A stretch of DNA of 64,000 nt from assembly GCA_026018925.1 (NCBI GenBank), contig JAKSZU010000135.1:124001-188000 (forward strand), written 5' to 3'. The notes under the pieces are model-generated. The model was not told the DNA's origin. It searched no databases and saw only the letters and a program-made list of their open reading frames with translations. Below, piece by piece: positions 10,575 through 22,500 of the stretch. Within the stretch, counting starts at the first letter, position 1; every line of letters begins with the position of its first letter. This stretch comes from Tupaia tana. Lineage: Eukaryota > Chordata > Mammalia > Scandentia > Tupaiidae. Made by a program: the position numbers and the translations under genes.

Positions 10575-10835
10575 GGGGCCAGCAGGTGGTGTAGTGGTTA
10601 AGGTGCTGGACTCCCACGTTGTCAACTGCTGTTCAAGTCCCGGACCTGGTGGCTTGAAACACATCAGATATGTGTGTATGGGTGCCCAAAATCCTGAGAA
10701 GAGAATGGAGGAGAAGGGATTGCACGGTAGCCATCCCCCCAGGGGGTGATTTCTTGCTTTCTGTCTCCCTGTTTCTCTCTGTCTCTCCAACAAGTGCACA
10801 AGCCCTATAGCAAAAATCTCTCTTAAAAATAAAAG
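10575..10835 (+). mobile_element. SINE-B copy
   Basis: ggccagcaggtggtgtagtgg head, full centre and tail gccctatagcaaaaatctctc. A relatively well-kept SINE-B. Confidence 0.88.
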
Positions 10836-10899
10836 ATTGAACAACTGATCCACTCCGGCTTTCTAGTACAAAGCAAAATATGTATTTGCATTCTTTTCT

Positions 10900-11035
10900 A
10901 AAGATAAATTTTGCTATAGGCCATATGTGCTTGCTAGAATAATAGAGAGAGACAGAGACAGAAAGTAAGAAATCACCCCTTGGAGTATGGCCATGTCTCA
11001 ATCACTTCTTCTCCATTCTCCTCTCAGGATTTTGG

Positions 11036-11072
<37 letters not shown>

Positions 11073-11155
11073 GCATGAGTTTTAAGCCATCGGGTCTAGG
11101 ACTCAAACCACATTCCGCTGGGAATCCAGTAACATAATCATTGTGTCATCTCCTG
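10900..11155 (-). mobile_element. SINE-B copy with (CA)15
   Basis: Tail complement ttttgctataggcc at the left; head complement near 11130-11155. The alternating purine-pyrimidine segment has grown into a CA microsatellite at 11037-11068. Confidence 0.8.
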
Positions 11156-11567
11156 TATTTGCATTTGAGGAGATAAACTTGAGTTTGAAAACCAAGTGAA
11201 AAGTCCCATTTTGGGAATCACTCCTCTAAAGCAAAGTCTTTGTTTCTTCACCTCAGAAGTCCAGAAATTCTATAGCTGGAGTGCATAGAGAATAAATGCA
11301 GAAAGAACAGTTGGTCAAAAATCTTTGAGAAAAGAACCCAGAGCACTTGGTTTCAGAGTATTCAGAAGGAATCCTACTGGTGCAAAAAACCCGAGCTCTG
11401 GAGAGAAGCTCTCACTGCAGCAGCACAGACATGAGGTACCGCAATGGTTCCAGGGCTCCCTTAACAAGGTAGCTTCACCCTACACAGAGAAGGGCTGAAG
11501 GCCTGATTTCCTAAGTCTTGTTCTTACTATCTTATGCCTTAAATTCCTGTGTATGTGTTGTTGTTGT
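11156..11567. other. Unassigned sequence
   Basis: No feature recognised. A short gtt run lies near 11555. Confidence 0.4.
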
Positions 11568-11806
11568 TGTTTAATTTGCTATAGGGTGCATATGCTCACT
11601 GGAGAGACAGAGGGTAAGTGAGAAATCACTCCCCGGGGTACGGAGGAATGGCCATGCCACAATCCCTCCTCCTCCATTCTCCTCTCAGAACTTTAGGCAC
11701 ACATGCACATGGTGTGATTGTCAAGCCAACAGGTCTAGGACATGAACCATGCAGTTGACCATGTGGGATCCAGCCACCCTAACCTCCATGCCATCTGCTG
11801 GCCCAA
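11568..11806 (-). mobile_element. SINE-B copy
   Basis: Runs from ttgctatagggtgcatatg to atgccatctgctggccc. aaattcct is repeated at both edges (near 11540 and 11805). Confidence 0.85.
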
Positions 11807-12412
11807 ATTCCTTTATTTATTTTTTAAATAATTGTCATAATGTTTATTGTCACCTTAAGTCCCTTCTAGTAAAATTGTGTGTAGTGTGCACTGAAAAGAA
11901 CTTACCATTGCTAAACGCTCTTGCAGTCATTTGCCCGTGACTGGCCAGAGGCCAAGTGGGAAAAGATATGTGTGGTGATGCTGTGTGGACAAGGCAGAAA
12001 GGGGAGGTTTGAAGAACTAAATCTTGATGTTGAGCAAACATGCAGGAATTGCTGCCATGTTGGTGTCCACTCAGCTGCCACAGCTGGCTTGATCTGGTGT
12101 CTGGACCAACATAGACCTGGAAAAACTCCACTTCTGCCTGAGCAGATCCTTAAATGAGCAGAAATGCTTCCTTTATCTGATAAAGTTTGGAATTTGGGCT
12201 CGTTGTTCAGCTCAACATAAAAACAGACAAATTTCGTTTTGGTGTTTTGTTTTGTTTTCAAAAGTAATACATTCTTCAAAAGAGAGAGCCAGATAGTGGT
12301 CTTAAAGTTCTACAAACATTGGATCACTATAGGAAATAGGATAAAAAAAATATGGGTTCAGTTTTCATCTGACATGTTGGCAGTTGGATTTCTTTAATCT
12401 TCCATTAAGTGT
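11807..12412. other. Unassigned sequence
   Basis: No feature recognised. An open frame over 11911-12279 on the minus strand lacks any familiar motif. Confidence 0.4.
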
Positions 12413-12687
12413 TGTTTTTTTTTTTTTTTCTTTTTTTGGAGAGGTTTTCGCTATAGGGCATGTGCGTCTGCCAGAAAGACAGAGAGAGACAGAGAGACAG
12501 AAAGCGAGAAATCACTCCCCAGGAGGGATGGCCACGCCACAATCCCTTCTCCTCCATTCTCCTCTTGGGATCTTGGGCACGCATGCACACGCGCCTGGCG
12601 TGAGTTTAAGCCACTAGGTCCAGGACTCGAACTGTGGTCGACTACATGGGAGTCCAGCGACATAGCCATTACACCAATTGTTGGTCC
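12413..12687 (-). mobile_element. SINE-A copy
   Basis: Full length, with the A tail seen as a T run at 12416-12430. ccattaagtg/ccattatgt flanks suggest the TSD. Confidence 0.9.
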
Positions 12688-12773
12688 CTCCATTATGTTT
12701 TTCAATGAATATTTTAATTATGGAGAATCTAAAGTATCTATAAGGTCATGCTGCTCAAAAAGTTTCTAAAAGA

Positions 12774-12980
12774 GACCCAGCCACAGTGGCACAAGTGTAG
12801 GGCACCAGTGCTCAGTTGTTGTGTGTGAGTCTGGTTCAGTTCCCAGACCACCCTCAGCAGTCTGGGCACTAGCATGCACCGGGAATCCTAGCTAGCCATG
12901 AGCTGGAACAAGAAAATCAAGACATGGAGAGACTCCGTTAAAGATACCACCTGCACACCCTGTCTCATTAAGGAAAAAAA
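12774..12980 (+). mobile_element. SINE-D copy (second tRNA-like family)
   Basis: Begins cagccacagtggcacaagtg (A-box-like) with ggttcagttcc (B-box-like) 45-50 bp later, then a non-tRNA body and a terminal A run at about 12972-12980. The body is unrelated to SINE-A/B/C. A minus-strand relative lies at 35030-35257. Confidence 0.55.
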
Positions 12981-14221
12981 AATCCAAAGGTGTTTGGTTC
13001 TGACTCTTGTGCAGTGTCTGGATCTCTTTGCTCCATAATTCTGTGAAAGGGAAGGAAGGGTAATAGCCTTCCCTGTCAGGCTACTTTCAACAAGTGGTTT
13101 GAATGAAAGCCCAAGAATCTAGAATCCAATGTGACATGGTTTATCTTTCAATCCCTTCCCAGTTTTTCTGACCCTATTAGAATTTCAATGTATGTGCGCT
13201 TTTCAAAGAAGCCAGTAGACCTGGGAATGGTCGTTGGTTGTACTGAACCTCTGACAGTAAACAGTTTTGAAAGAAAACTACAGTTCTGAAATATCACAAA
13301 AAGTGCCCCTCAGAAAAGAATGTTGAGAATTAGCTTATAATTTGTGCTTCTGAAGTGAGGTATAAAGCCAGTCAGTTTGTTCCAAAGCATTGGTGCAATG
13401 CAAGAAATGTGTGATATACCGTTTTCTGAGTCTTGGAGCTTTTTTTACCTGTCTCCTTCCTTCTCCCACTAAACCTCTACAAAGAGAACCCCACAGGCAT
13501 TTTGTATTTACATCACCACCCCCAACCTGCCTGCCCCCCTCAACCTCCCTCACCCCCACACTTAGCATTTAGTGGAGGGCTTCTTGGTCTGAGTCACTCA
13601 GGCCAAATCCAGTGCAGATGCTATTCATTCCTTATCTTGCTTCTGTATCTCCATCCTATTCACACTCTCAACCTTCTGAAATTCCCCTTTGGCTTCCTCC
13701 TACTCTCTCCTGGCCAGCTCTAATCCTTTGTACCACTGTTCCTCAGTATCCTTCTGGAGCTATTCTTGACCCTTCATTCCTCTCCTTTGTTTGTGATCCT
13801 AGTCTTCCATCCCTACATTTTAAAAAAATGCACAAAGGCCTTCACGAATTCCATCCATGGAGAGCCAAGTGCTGAAGGAGAGCAGCAGGGAACTTCTCCA
13901 TGGGTGTTCCCCTGCTACACAGGTAGGCTTTGGGATTCTTTTCCTGTCCCACGACCCCCGCCATTGCATTCACAATTCCATCTGCGGGTGCAGCAGAAAC
14001 AGAGAGCCAGCTACTTTCAGATTGCACCGTTTACTAGCCTGCACGTTGTGCACAGCCCAGCACGCAGCTTCAGCTTCTTTCATAGTTACGTATTTCCACC
14101 CAGGCCCAAGTACATCTCATCCTGAAAGGTCGTTACAGGATCCAAACACCTGAATCTAAAAACACACCTGGGGGATGTTTAGAACAGAATTATTCTAAAT
14201 GGGAAGAAGCATGTACTCCAT
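12981..14221. other. Unassigned, partly pyrimidine-rich sequence
   Basis: 13490-13570 is rich in cc(a)ccc. Several short open frames are present but none shows a motif, start context or splice pattern supporting a gene. Confidence 0.4.
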
Positions 14222-14629
14222 AAGATGACTGAAAACCAGTGCAAACTGGCAATGAAAGAGGCAACATTACAACAGACATAATAGAAATACAAAAGATCAT
14301 GAGAGAATACTACATGTGACTATATACCAAAAACAAGAAAACCTACATGAGATGGACAAATTTCTGGGCACATATAATCCACCAAGATTGAGCCTGGAAG
14401 ACATAGAAAGCCTGACTGGACAAATAAAAAGCAGTGAGATCAAATCAGTAATAAATAGTCTCCCAACAAAGAAAAGCCCAGGTCCTGACAGCCTCACTTC
14501 TGAATTCTACAAAACTTTTTTTAAAAGAGCTAATTCCTTTAACTATTTCTAAAGACCCAAAAGGCAGGAACCCTCCCAACTTCATTCTATGAAGCCTCCA
14601 AAACCCTCATTCCAAAAACATAGGAGGCT

Positions 14630-14703
14630 ATAACCAAAAAACAAACAAACAAACAAAAAACACAGACTAACCAAAAAACAAACAAACAAACAAACAAAAA
14701 CCA
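14630..14703. repeat. (CAAA)n / A-rich simple repeat
   Basis: Repeated aaac units inside the L1 ORF2 remnant, interrupted by cacagactaacc. Confidence 0.8.
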
Positions 14704-14884
14704 CAGACAATTATCCCTAATGAATACAGATGCAAACTTCTCAACAAGATACAGGCAAATTATATCCAATAACACATTGATTATACACCAGGACCAGGTA
14801 GGCTATATTCCAGGGATGCAAAATCAAGATCCTCAAAACCATAAATGTAATGCATCACATTAACAGAAGGAAAGATAAAAACCA

Positions 14885-15142
14885 GGGACCAGCAGATGGT
14901 GTAATGGTAATGTCACTGGACTCCCACGTAGTTGACCGTGGTTTGAGTCTCAGACCCGTGGCTTAAAACTCACACCAGGCATGTGTGTGTGCATGCCCAG
15001 ATCCCAAGATGAGAATGGAGGAGGATGGATTGCGGCATTACCATCTCCCTTGGGAGGTGATTTCTCACTTTCTGTCTCTGTCACTCTGGTTAGCTCATGC
15101 TCCCTAAAGCAAAAATCTCTCTAAATTAATAATAATAATAAT
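14885..15142 (+). mobile_element. SINE-A copy inside L1
   Basis: Perfect 14-bp TSD aaagataaaaacca at 14871-14884 and 15143-15156. The tail ends in an (aat)n stretch. Head variant: agatggtgtaatgg. Confidence 0.93.
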
Positions 15143-15619
15143 AAAGATAAAAACCATATATCATCTGATGCAGAAAAAGCATTTGATAAAATACAACATT
15201 CCTTCATGGTTAACACGCTCAGCATAGAAGGGACATTTCTCAACATTATAAAAGCTATCTATGAAAAACCCATAGCTAACATCATACTCAATATGGAAGA
15301 GCTAAAAGTGGAGTAAGATAAGGCTGCCCTCTCTCTTCACTCCTTTGCAATACAGTACTGGAAATCTTAGCAAATGCATCAGGTTAGAATAAAATAAAGG
15401 GTACACAAATAGGAAAGAAGATGTGAAACTATATTTGCAGATAAAATGGTTATATACATAGAAAACCCAAAATAATAATAATAATAATAAAAATCCTGGA
15501 AGTGATAAATGAATACAGTAAAATGGCAAGATGTAAAATCAGCATATAAAATATATAACATTTCTATCTACCACCAATGAAGAGACTGAGGTAGAATTGA
15601 GGAAAGCAATCCCATTTAT

Positions 15620-15899
15620 TTTATTTTTAAATTTTTATTATCTTTCTAAGAGATGTTTTTGCTGTTGGGCATGTGCGCTCGCTGGAAAAACAGAGACAGA
15701 GAGACAAAAAGCAAGAAGTCAATCCACCAGGGGGATGGCCACACTTGCAAACCCTTCTCCTCCATTCTCCTCTCAGGATCTTGGGCATGCATACACACCA
15801 AGTGTGAGCTTAACCTGCCAGGTCTGGTACTCGAACCATGGTCAACTTTGTGGGAGTCTAGCGATATAACCATTATACCATCTGCTGGTCCGTAAGTAG
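15620..15899 (-). mobile_element. SINE-A copy inside L1
   Basis: Minus-strand full-length copy. tcccattta occurs just before it (about 15610-15618) and just after it (about 15900-15908). Confidence 0.88.
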
Positions 15900-16002
15900 T
15901 CCCATTTACAATAGGCACACAAAAAAATAATATACCTGTGAATAAACCTAACCAAAAAAGTTGCAGACCTCTACAAGGAAAGTTATGAAAAACTATAAAA
16001 CT

Positions 16003-16274
16003 GGGACCAGAAGTTGGCATAATGGCTATGTCGCTGTACTCCGATGTAGTCGACCGTGGTTCGAGTCCCGAACCCGGTGGCTTAAACACACGCTGGGCGC
16101 GAGTGCTTGCGTGCCCAAAATCCCGAGAGGAGAACGGAGGAGAAGGGATTGCAGCGTGGCCATCCCCCCTGGGGGGTGATTTCTCGCTTTCTGTCTCTCT
16201 GTCTTTCTGGCAAGCGCATGCACCCTATGGCAAAAAAAAACAAAAACAAACAAAAAAAAAACCTCTCAAAAAAA
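16003..16274 (+). mobile_element. SINE-A copy inside L1
   Basis: gggaccagaagttggcataatgg start, with a (caaa)n-rich tail. ataaaactg is repeated on both sides (about 15994-16002 and 16278-16286). Confidence 0.92.
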
Positions 16275-17092
16275 AATATAAAACTGAAAATGATACAAAA
16301 AAGGAGAAGGACATCTCATGTGCCTTGATTAGAAGAATTAATATAATCCACATGTCAATTTTACCCAAACTAATTTGCAAATTTAATGCAATCAAATTAT
16401 ATTATCAGAGATATTATTCAAAGAATTAAAGCAATCATAAAATTTCTCTGGAAATTTCATAAAAGGCCCTATATTGCCAAAGCAATGCTGTGCAAAAAAA
16501 TAAAGTAGAAGGCATCTCACTTCCTGACCCCAAGATACATTACAAAACTATGATATGAAAAGAGCATGGTAGCAACACAGAAACAGGCATGTAGACCAAT
16601 GGGACAGAACTGAGAACCCAGAAATAAACCCCAAAACATACAGCCAACTTATTTTTCACAAAGGGCACAAGACAATCCAGTGGGGAAAAGACAACGTCTT
16701 CAGCAAATGGTGCTGGAAAAACTGGATATCCACCTGCAGAGAAATGAAACTGGACCCCTATCTCTCACCATGAATCAAAATCAATTCAAAATGAATCAAA
16801 GATCTAAACATAAAACCTCAAACTATAAAACAATTGATTAAAGAAAAAAAACAGGAAAACTCTTGTAAACATCAGAGTAGGCAAAGACTTCTTAAATAAG
16901 ACTCTCAAAGTACAGGCAAAAATCCCCATAATAGACAATTGAGGTTACATCAGGTTAAAAAAGCTTCTGCACAGCAAAAGGAACAATTAGAGTGAAGAGA
17001 CAACCCTCAGACTAGGAGAATATATTTACAAACTCTGCCTCATATAAGGGATTGATAATCAGAATGTCAGGGAACTCAAACAGTTTACCCAC

Positions 17093-17093
<1 letters not shown>

Positions 17094-17149
<56 letters not shown>
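17094..17149. repeat. A56 homopolymer inside L1 ORF2 remnant
   Basis: Fifty-six uninterrupted A residues followed by (gaaa)n. They lie mid-ORF2 rather than at an element end, so this is an expansion, not a poly(A) tail. Length is prone to assembly error. Confidence 0.9.
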
Positions 17150-17151
<2 letters not shown>

Positions 17152-18000
17152 AAGAAAGAAAAGGAAAAATCAACCTAATTAAAAGATGGGCAAATGAACT
17201 GATCAAACAACTCTCTAAGGAAGACATATGAACAGCCAAAAAGCCACATCCCTTGTTATAAGGGGGATGCAAATCAAAACCACAATGAGATGCCACCTAA
17301 TCCCAGTCAAAATATCTAAGATTTAAAAAATGCTGGTGAAGCTGTTGTGAAAAGGGAACCCTCCTACACTGTTGGTGGGAACATAAATTAATATAGCCAT
17401 TGTGGAGAACAATATGGAGGTTCCTCAATGACCTACAAATAGAACTACCATATGATCCAGCAATTCCACTCCTGGGCATCTACCCAAAGGATAGGGATAT
17501 TCTCAGTTTAAAAAACACTTGCACATCTATGTTTATTGCAGCATTATTCAAAATTGCTAAGACACAGAATCAACCCAAATGTCCAAGAACAGATTATTAA
17601 AAAAGTGTGGCACATATGCACTATGCAATACTACTCAGCCATAAGAAATAATGAGACCCTGACATTTGATAGAAAATGGATGAATATGGAAGAAAGTCTG
17701 AGCGAAGCAAGTCAGACTATGAAAAAGAGACATTGTATGTCCCCACTTAATATGTACCAAAGGTCTGCACTCTGTGGCAGAAACTGAAGAGCAAATGTGG
17801 ATACAAACGACAGCATGAGAGGAGAGTGGGCTGGGATGGATGGATGGAATCAAGGGAGGGAAGCGAAATATTTAATGGACAGAAAAATGGAAAATGATCT
17901 GTTGATGATAATGTATTTAGTAACATCTTTGGACTAATATACAGTGTACTTATGCTGAGTACATTTATTTTGCATGCTGTAAAGAGGTACAGTGATTGAG

Positions 18001-18165
18001 GGCCAGCAGGTGGTGTGATGGTTAAGGTGCTGGACTCCCACATGGCCATTTGTGGTTCGAGTACCAGACCTGGCAGCTTGCTTTCTCCCTTTCTCTCTCT
18101 CTCTCTCTTTCTTACTGTCTCTTTCTCTCTGGGGAGTGCATGGGCCCTATAGCAAATTAAAAATA
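18001..18165 (+). mobile_element. SINE-C copy
   Basis: gggccagcaggtggtgtgatgg head, ggttcgagtacc B box, then a CT tract and ggccctatagcaaatt tail. It sits immediately behind the L1 3' end. Confidence 0.85.
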
Positions 18166-19057
18166 ATAATAAAAAAAGAAAAATCTATAAAATAAACAGT
18201 GGTTCATTGTAATAAACATTTGTAAATGCTCTAACTCACCCAACGGGATCTAATTCACATTCTTAACCTCAGCAGTCACCGTTATAATTCCCACACATCT
18301 CACCGTCTCTGAATTCCGTCTTAAGTGTGAGACTCCCATTTCCAACTGTCTACTCCATGTACCTACCTAAGCTATTCAAACTTCCTATCTCCAAACCCAG
18401 GTTTATCCTACTTCTTGGAGGGCCCATTTTTCCTAAATTCTCCTAAATTAGCCCGTAGGGATCATACAACCAGTTACACGTATCTGGTATAGCTACCTTG
18501 GCCTGTTATCTCTCACGTGCATGCTGTGCTCTTTTCCCAGGGAGTCCTATCAGCTGGGTTCTGGCTTCTCAGGCCAGCGTCAATCCTCATGGGAGACTGG
18601 AGGGTGAGAGAAGGAGAAACCAGGGTGTTGCATACACACACACTCCCCACTGTCTAGTTCCAGGAATCATTTCTGTTTTCTTGGTCGGACCCTGTGTAAA
18701 ATACTCTCCTTAGTTCTCGTGTCTCAGATCAATCCATTCTCTCCTCTCCATCTCCACCGACGCTGGCATCTAGTCGTCATTTCCCACTACCTGTTAGCAA
18801 TAGACCTTACGTTCCCTAATTCACATCGCAGCCAATCCACTCACTCCACGGTGGCAGAATGATCTTTCTAAAATGATGACCCGATATTCCTCCCCCATCT
18901 CAACTAAAGCTTGACAGTCATCTTGAAAGGAGTATCCGCCTAAATAGTTCAAGAGCGAATCACCCCACCTTGGAGCTCATGGTGTCGGAACTGGTAACAG
19001 ATGAACTTCATGTTTTCTTGCTGTGCCACTGTCGGCTCCCATCCTTGCCACTTTTTG
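18166..19057. other. Unassigned sequence
   Basis: No motif or repeat family recognised in ~890 bp; a candidate for single-copy DNA. Confidence 0.4.
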
Positions 19058-19277
19058 TTTATTTTAGGTTTTCACCATAGAGCACATGAGACAGAGAGGG
19101 AATGTGAGAAATCACCACTAAAGGGGCTGGCCACACGGCAATCCCTTCTCTTCCTGGGATTTCGGGCACCCGCGCACATGCACCTGGAATGATTTTCAAG
19201 CCTCCAAGTCTGAGACTGGAACCGTGGTTGGTCATGTGGGAATCTGGCATTCTAACCACCATGCCACCTGCTGGCCT
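19058..19277 (-). mobile_element. SINE-B copy
   Basis: Runs from ggttttcaccatagagcac to accatgccacctgctggcc; internally shortened. Confidence 0.8.
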
Positions 19278-19487
19278 CCTCTGTGACAATTTTAACTAAG
19301 TCACAGAGACTCAACACGGTACAGTAGAAGCTAAAGGAACAGAGTAAAAGTGCAAGGAAAACTAGGGGGCAGGAGAAGCCACAGGATACTGAACATTGAC
19401 TGCAATAGGTGGGCAACCATAGGAGTGTCCGTGCTGAGCCCAGTGGAAAGACAGCAGCACCCAAATCTAGAATCAAGAAGAGGAGGG

Positions 19488-19761
19488 ACCAGCAGTTAGC
19501 ATAATGGTTATGTCGCTGAACTCCCACATAGTCGACCGCGGTTCGCGTCCCAGACCCGGTGGCTTAAACTCACACCAGGCGCATGTGCAGTGCATGCATG
19601 TTCGAGATTCCAAGAGGAGAATGGAGGAGAAGTGATTACGGCGTGGCCATCCCTCTGGGGAGTGATTTCTCACTTTCTGTCTCTCTGTCTCTCTCTGTCT
19701 TTCTGGCGAGCGCACACGCCCTATAGCAAAAACTTCTCAAAAAAAAAAAAAAAAAAAAAAA
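19488..19761 (+). mobile_element. SINE-A copy
   Basis: Full length with a ~23-A tail. agaggatagc after the tail echoes aagaggag before the head. Confidence 0.9.
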
Positions 19762-19961
19762 GAGGATAGCACTGGGGTCGTGGCTGGGACATGGAACAGC
19801 TGTGAGCTGAACACAGAGAAGCAACCGTTCACCTGCTGAGGTCCTTCCTAAAGTTCCCACTCCATGTCCTCAGTAAACCCCCACCCATAAAATTTAAGCC
19901 GTTTTCCCTCACAACTTAATTCCAGTCCTGTTCTTCGTGTTTCACAAAATTGCACTCTCGT

Positions 19962-20228
19962 AGGACCAGCAGATGGCGTGATGGTTACATCACTGGCCTC
20001 CCATGTAGCCAACGAGGATTTGAGGCCCAGACCTGGCAGCTTAAAACTCACACCAGGCGCCTGTGCATGCGTGCCCGCCCAAAATCCTGAGAGGAGAAGA
20101 ATAGAGGCGAAGGGATTGCAGTGTGGCCATCCCCCGGTGTGGGGGGTGTGGTGGTGGTGATTTCTCCTGTCTCACGTGAGCACACGTGACCAATAGCAAA
20201 AAATCTGTCTTAAAAACAAACAAAAAAG
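19962..20228 (+). mobile_element. SINE-A-like copy
   Basis: accagcagatggcgtgatgg head. gcactctc precedes (about 19950) and follows (about 20229) the element, giving a TSD. A gtggtggtg expansion lies in the centre. Confidence 0.88.
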
Positions 20229-20794
20229 CACTCTCATCTCTTGTGATACTTACCAGAGGCACACGATAAATTTGGGAAATCCTTGCTCTGTTAGAGACGT
20301 TCACTGCGCTGTGTCTTGCATGATCTCACATAAGCTGAGTCCGAGTGGCTCATCCCCAAAGCAGGCTGAACTCCCTGTGACAGGACTAGCATCTCTCTCC
20401 AAACAGCAATATAAACACAGGTGATAGTTTCTGATGTTCTGTCGTGACCCCATTGTGATCCAGATTCTTCTCACTCTGTGCTCTGCATTTCCTGTTCCAT
20501 GAGCTGGAATGGTCCAGAAAAAGGAGGGTTTTTTCACCTTAAATATTCACATTCTTTATTTAGAACTCACTTACGGTATGGATGAAGATTCCTTCAGCAT
20601 TGCTGTCCTTCATCAGCCCCCATTCCACAGGTAAGGGTCTCGTATTTCTGCTCTTCTGATGCCTGTCCAAGCTTACCTTTGTTTTAAAATGGATTTACTT
20701 GTTATTTCTCATTAGCCTGAGCAACTACAGAACTACGATTCCTACTAGTTCATTCTTGTGCGGATTTGCAGAGTGCATAGAAGGTGTGCCACGA
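20229..20794. other. Unassigned sequence
   Basis: No feature recognised. It directly precedes the minisatellite. Confidence 0.4.
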
Positions 20795-21227
20795 ATTAAT
20801 ACATTCCCCGGAGGACCATTTGTCCAGTTCCTGGGTGCACTCAGGGAGCTCTGTGGAATTAATACTCCCCGGAGGACCATTTGTCCAGTTCCTGGGTGCA
20901 CTCAGGGAGCTCTGTGGAATTAATACTCCCTGGAGGACCATTTGTCCAGTTCCTGGGTGCACTCAGGGAGCTCTGTGGAATTAATACATTCCCCGGAGGA
21001 CCATTTGTCCAGTTCCTGGGTGCACTCAGGGAGCTCTGTGGAATTAATACTCCCTGGAGGACCATTTGTCCAGTTCCTGGGTGCACTCAGGGAGCTCTGT
21101 GGAATTAATACATTCCCTGGAGGACCATTTGTTCAGTTCCTGGATGCACTCAGGGAGCTCTGTGGAATTAATACTCCCTGGAGGACCATTTGTCCAGTTC
21201 CTGGGTGAACTCAGGGAGCTCTGTGGC
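20795..21227. repeat. 61/63-bp minisatellite, seven units
   Basis: Units start at 20795, 20858, 20919, 20980, 21043, 21104 and 21167. Spacings are 63, 61, 61, 63, 61 and 63 bp, with a last partial unit of about 61 bp. The two lengths differ by a 2-bp indel: attaatacattcccc in the long form, attaatactcccc or attaatactccct in the short form. The shared core includes gaggaccatttgtccagttc and ctcagggagctctgtgg. Unit-to-unit divergence is only a few bases, so expansion is recent. The two lengths shift the reading frame, and the open frames across it are not conserved coding. Confidence 0.97.
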
Positions 21228-21627
21228 ATAGCAAGGAAGAAATCTGGAGCCAGGCTCTGAGTCTGGCTGTGAAGCACCTCAGTCCCTCCGTGCTTGTTTT
21301 CATATCCATAAATGAGGTTAGCTGTTGGTGTCCAGCCCCGTAACCTCTGTGTCCTTGGCAATGCTGTGAGCGCTCTCCAAGACCGGCCCTGGGATTCGCT
21401 CCCACTCATACCCCAGCCCTACCCCACCTGGTCCCGTAGCAGCAACCCAAACCCGGTTACAGAGCTCATACCATAGCTCCAATTATTTTTCATTATTGTT
21501 TAATTTTGTTGAATAGAAAAGGGATTTGTTGTTTAAGATGATATGCTCCTATACGATCAACATGGGCTTCAGGTGGTAGGTAACTTAGGTCTTAGCCTCA
21601 AAGCAGATCCACATTGTGCCGTTCGTT
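21228..21627. other. Unassigned sequence
   Basis: No feature recognised. Confidence 0.4.
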
Positions 21628-21871
21628 TGTTTTTTTTAATTGCCAAAGGCCTATGTGCTCTCCAGAGACAAAGCACCCCCCATACAGGGCCTTGTCATGT
21701 CAGACTTTTCCCTCAATTCCTCCATCCCATCAGGATTTGGGGCACACATGCCACCTGCACACTCAGCCTGTCTTTTCAAGCCTACTGGGCCAGGATTTGA
21801 ACCAGAGTCAGTCATGTGTGATTTGGCTCCCTACACACACCATTTAACAGCTGTCCTATGGGGCTGGCCCC
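21628..21871 (-). mobile_element. SINE-B copy, old
   Basis: ttgccaaaggcctatgtgct at the left and ctatggggctggcccc at the right; many substitutions. Confidence 0.75.
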
Positions 21872-21884
21872 ACATACAGTTGTA

Positions 21885-22500
21885 ATTTTAAATACACTCA
21901 TCCCTTGGTGTCCATGGGGAAATGGTTCCAAGACCAAAATCTAAGGATGTTGGTCTTACATCAAATGTTCTCATGGGGCCAGCAGTTGTTGTGGTGGTTA
22001 AAGTGCTGGATTCCCATGTGGTTGACAGCAGTTCAAGCCCCAGACCTGGCATCTTGAAAATCACATCTGGCATATATGTGTATGTGCCCACAATCCTGAG
22101 AGGAGAATGGAGAAGGGATCGTGGCATGTTTGTCCCTTGCAGGGGAGGACAGGGGCTTTCACTCTCTTTGTCTCTCTGTGTCTCTTGCCAGCAGCACATA
22201 TGCCCTCTGGCAAAAAAAAGTCCTTGTATTTGCAGATAGCGTACACACAGCCTATATTCGTTAATCATCTCTCATCTCTAGACCATTTGTAATATCTAAT
22301 ACAATGCAAATGCTTTGCCAATAGTTGCTATGCTCTATTGTTTAGAGAATAATGACATGGGAAAAATCTCAGTGCGTGCTCGGTACAGATGCCACAACAG
22401 AGGCCTGCCTCCATGGGACTCACCAGCAACGAGGGTCATTTCTCCCCTGCAGCTGGTTCAATTCACAGATGTAGAACTTTCTGTTCTAGCAGGGCTGGCC
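21885..22500. mobile_element. Tigger-like DNA transposon fragment, interrupted by a SINE
   Basis: Left part catcccttggtgtccatgg at 21898-21960. Right part from 22226 (tttgcagatagcgtacacac, then aatacaatgcaaatgct and attgtttagagaataatgac). These match a TcMar-Tigger family seen across mammals. No transposase frame remains. Confidence 0.65.
21974..22225 (+). mobile_element. SINE-B copy inside Tigger
   Basis: ggggccagcagttgttgtgg head to ctctggcaaaaaaaag tail. It splits the DNA transposon. Confidence 0.85.

Larger units (their letters stand above)
14222..17998 (+). mobile_element. L1 LINE, 5'-truncated, ORF2 remnant plus 3' UTR
   Basis: Starts inside ORF2 near the endonuclease-RT linker ([18 protein letters not shown], then [16 protein letters not shown] at about 14470-14515). 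It continues through RT (the region about 15145-15300 holds [13 protein letters not shown] coding), the C-terminal domain ([21 protein letters not shown] at 17424-17486) and the HICTMQYYSAI segment at about 17608-17640, then a ~240-bp 3' UTR. Stops and frameshifts are frequent, so it is inactive. Three SINEs interrupt it and it holds an A56 tract. Its final ~100 bp (ttttgcatgctgtaaagag) resemble the last part of the HAL1-like 3' UTRs in this window. ORF1 and the 5' UTR are absent. Confidence 0.92.

Noticed and set aside
13335..14153. Overlapping open frames of 60-119 codons on both strands
   Set aside because: No domain, start context or conserved motif. The overlap on both strands reflects low stop density in C-rich DNA.
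20795..21227. CRISPR array
   Set aside because: There are no unique spacers, the whole unit repeats, and the context is mammalian.
20699..21260. Repeat protein encoded by the minisatellite
   Set aside because: 61-bp units shift the frame while 63-bp units do not. Several frames on both strands are open by chance and none persists through the array.
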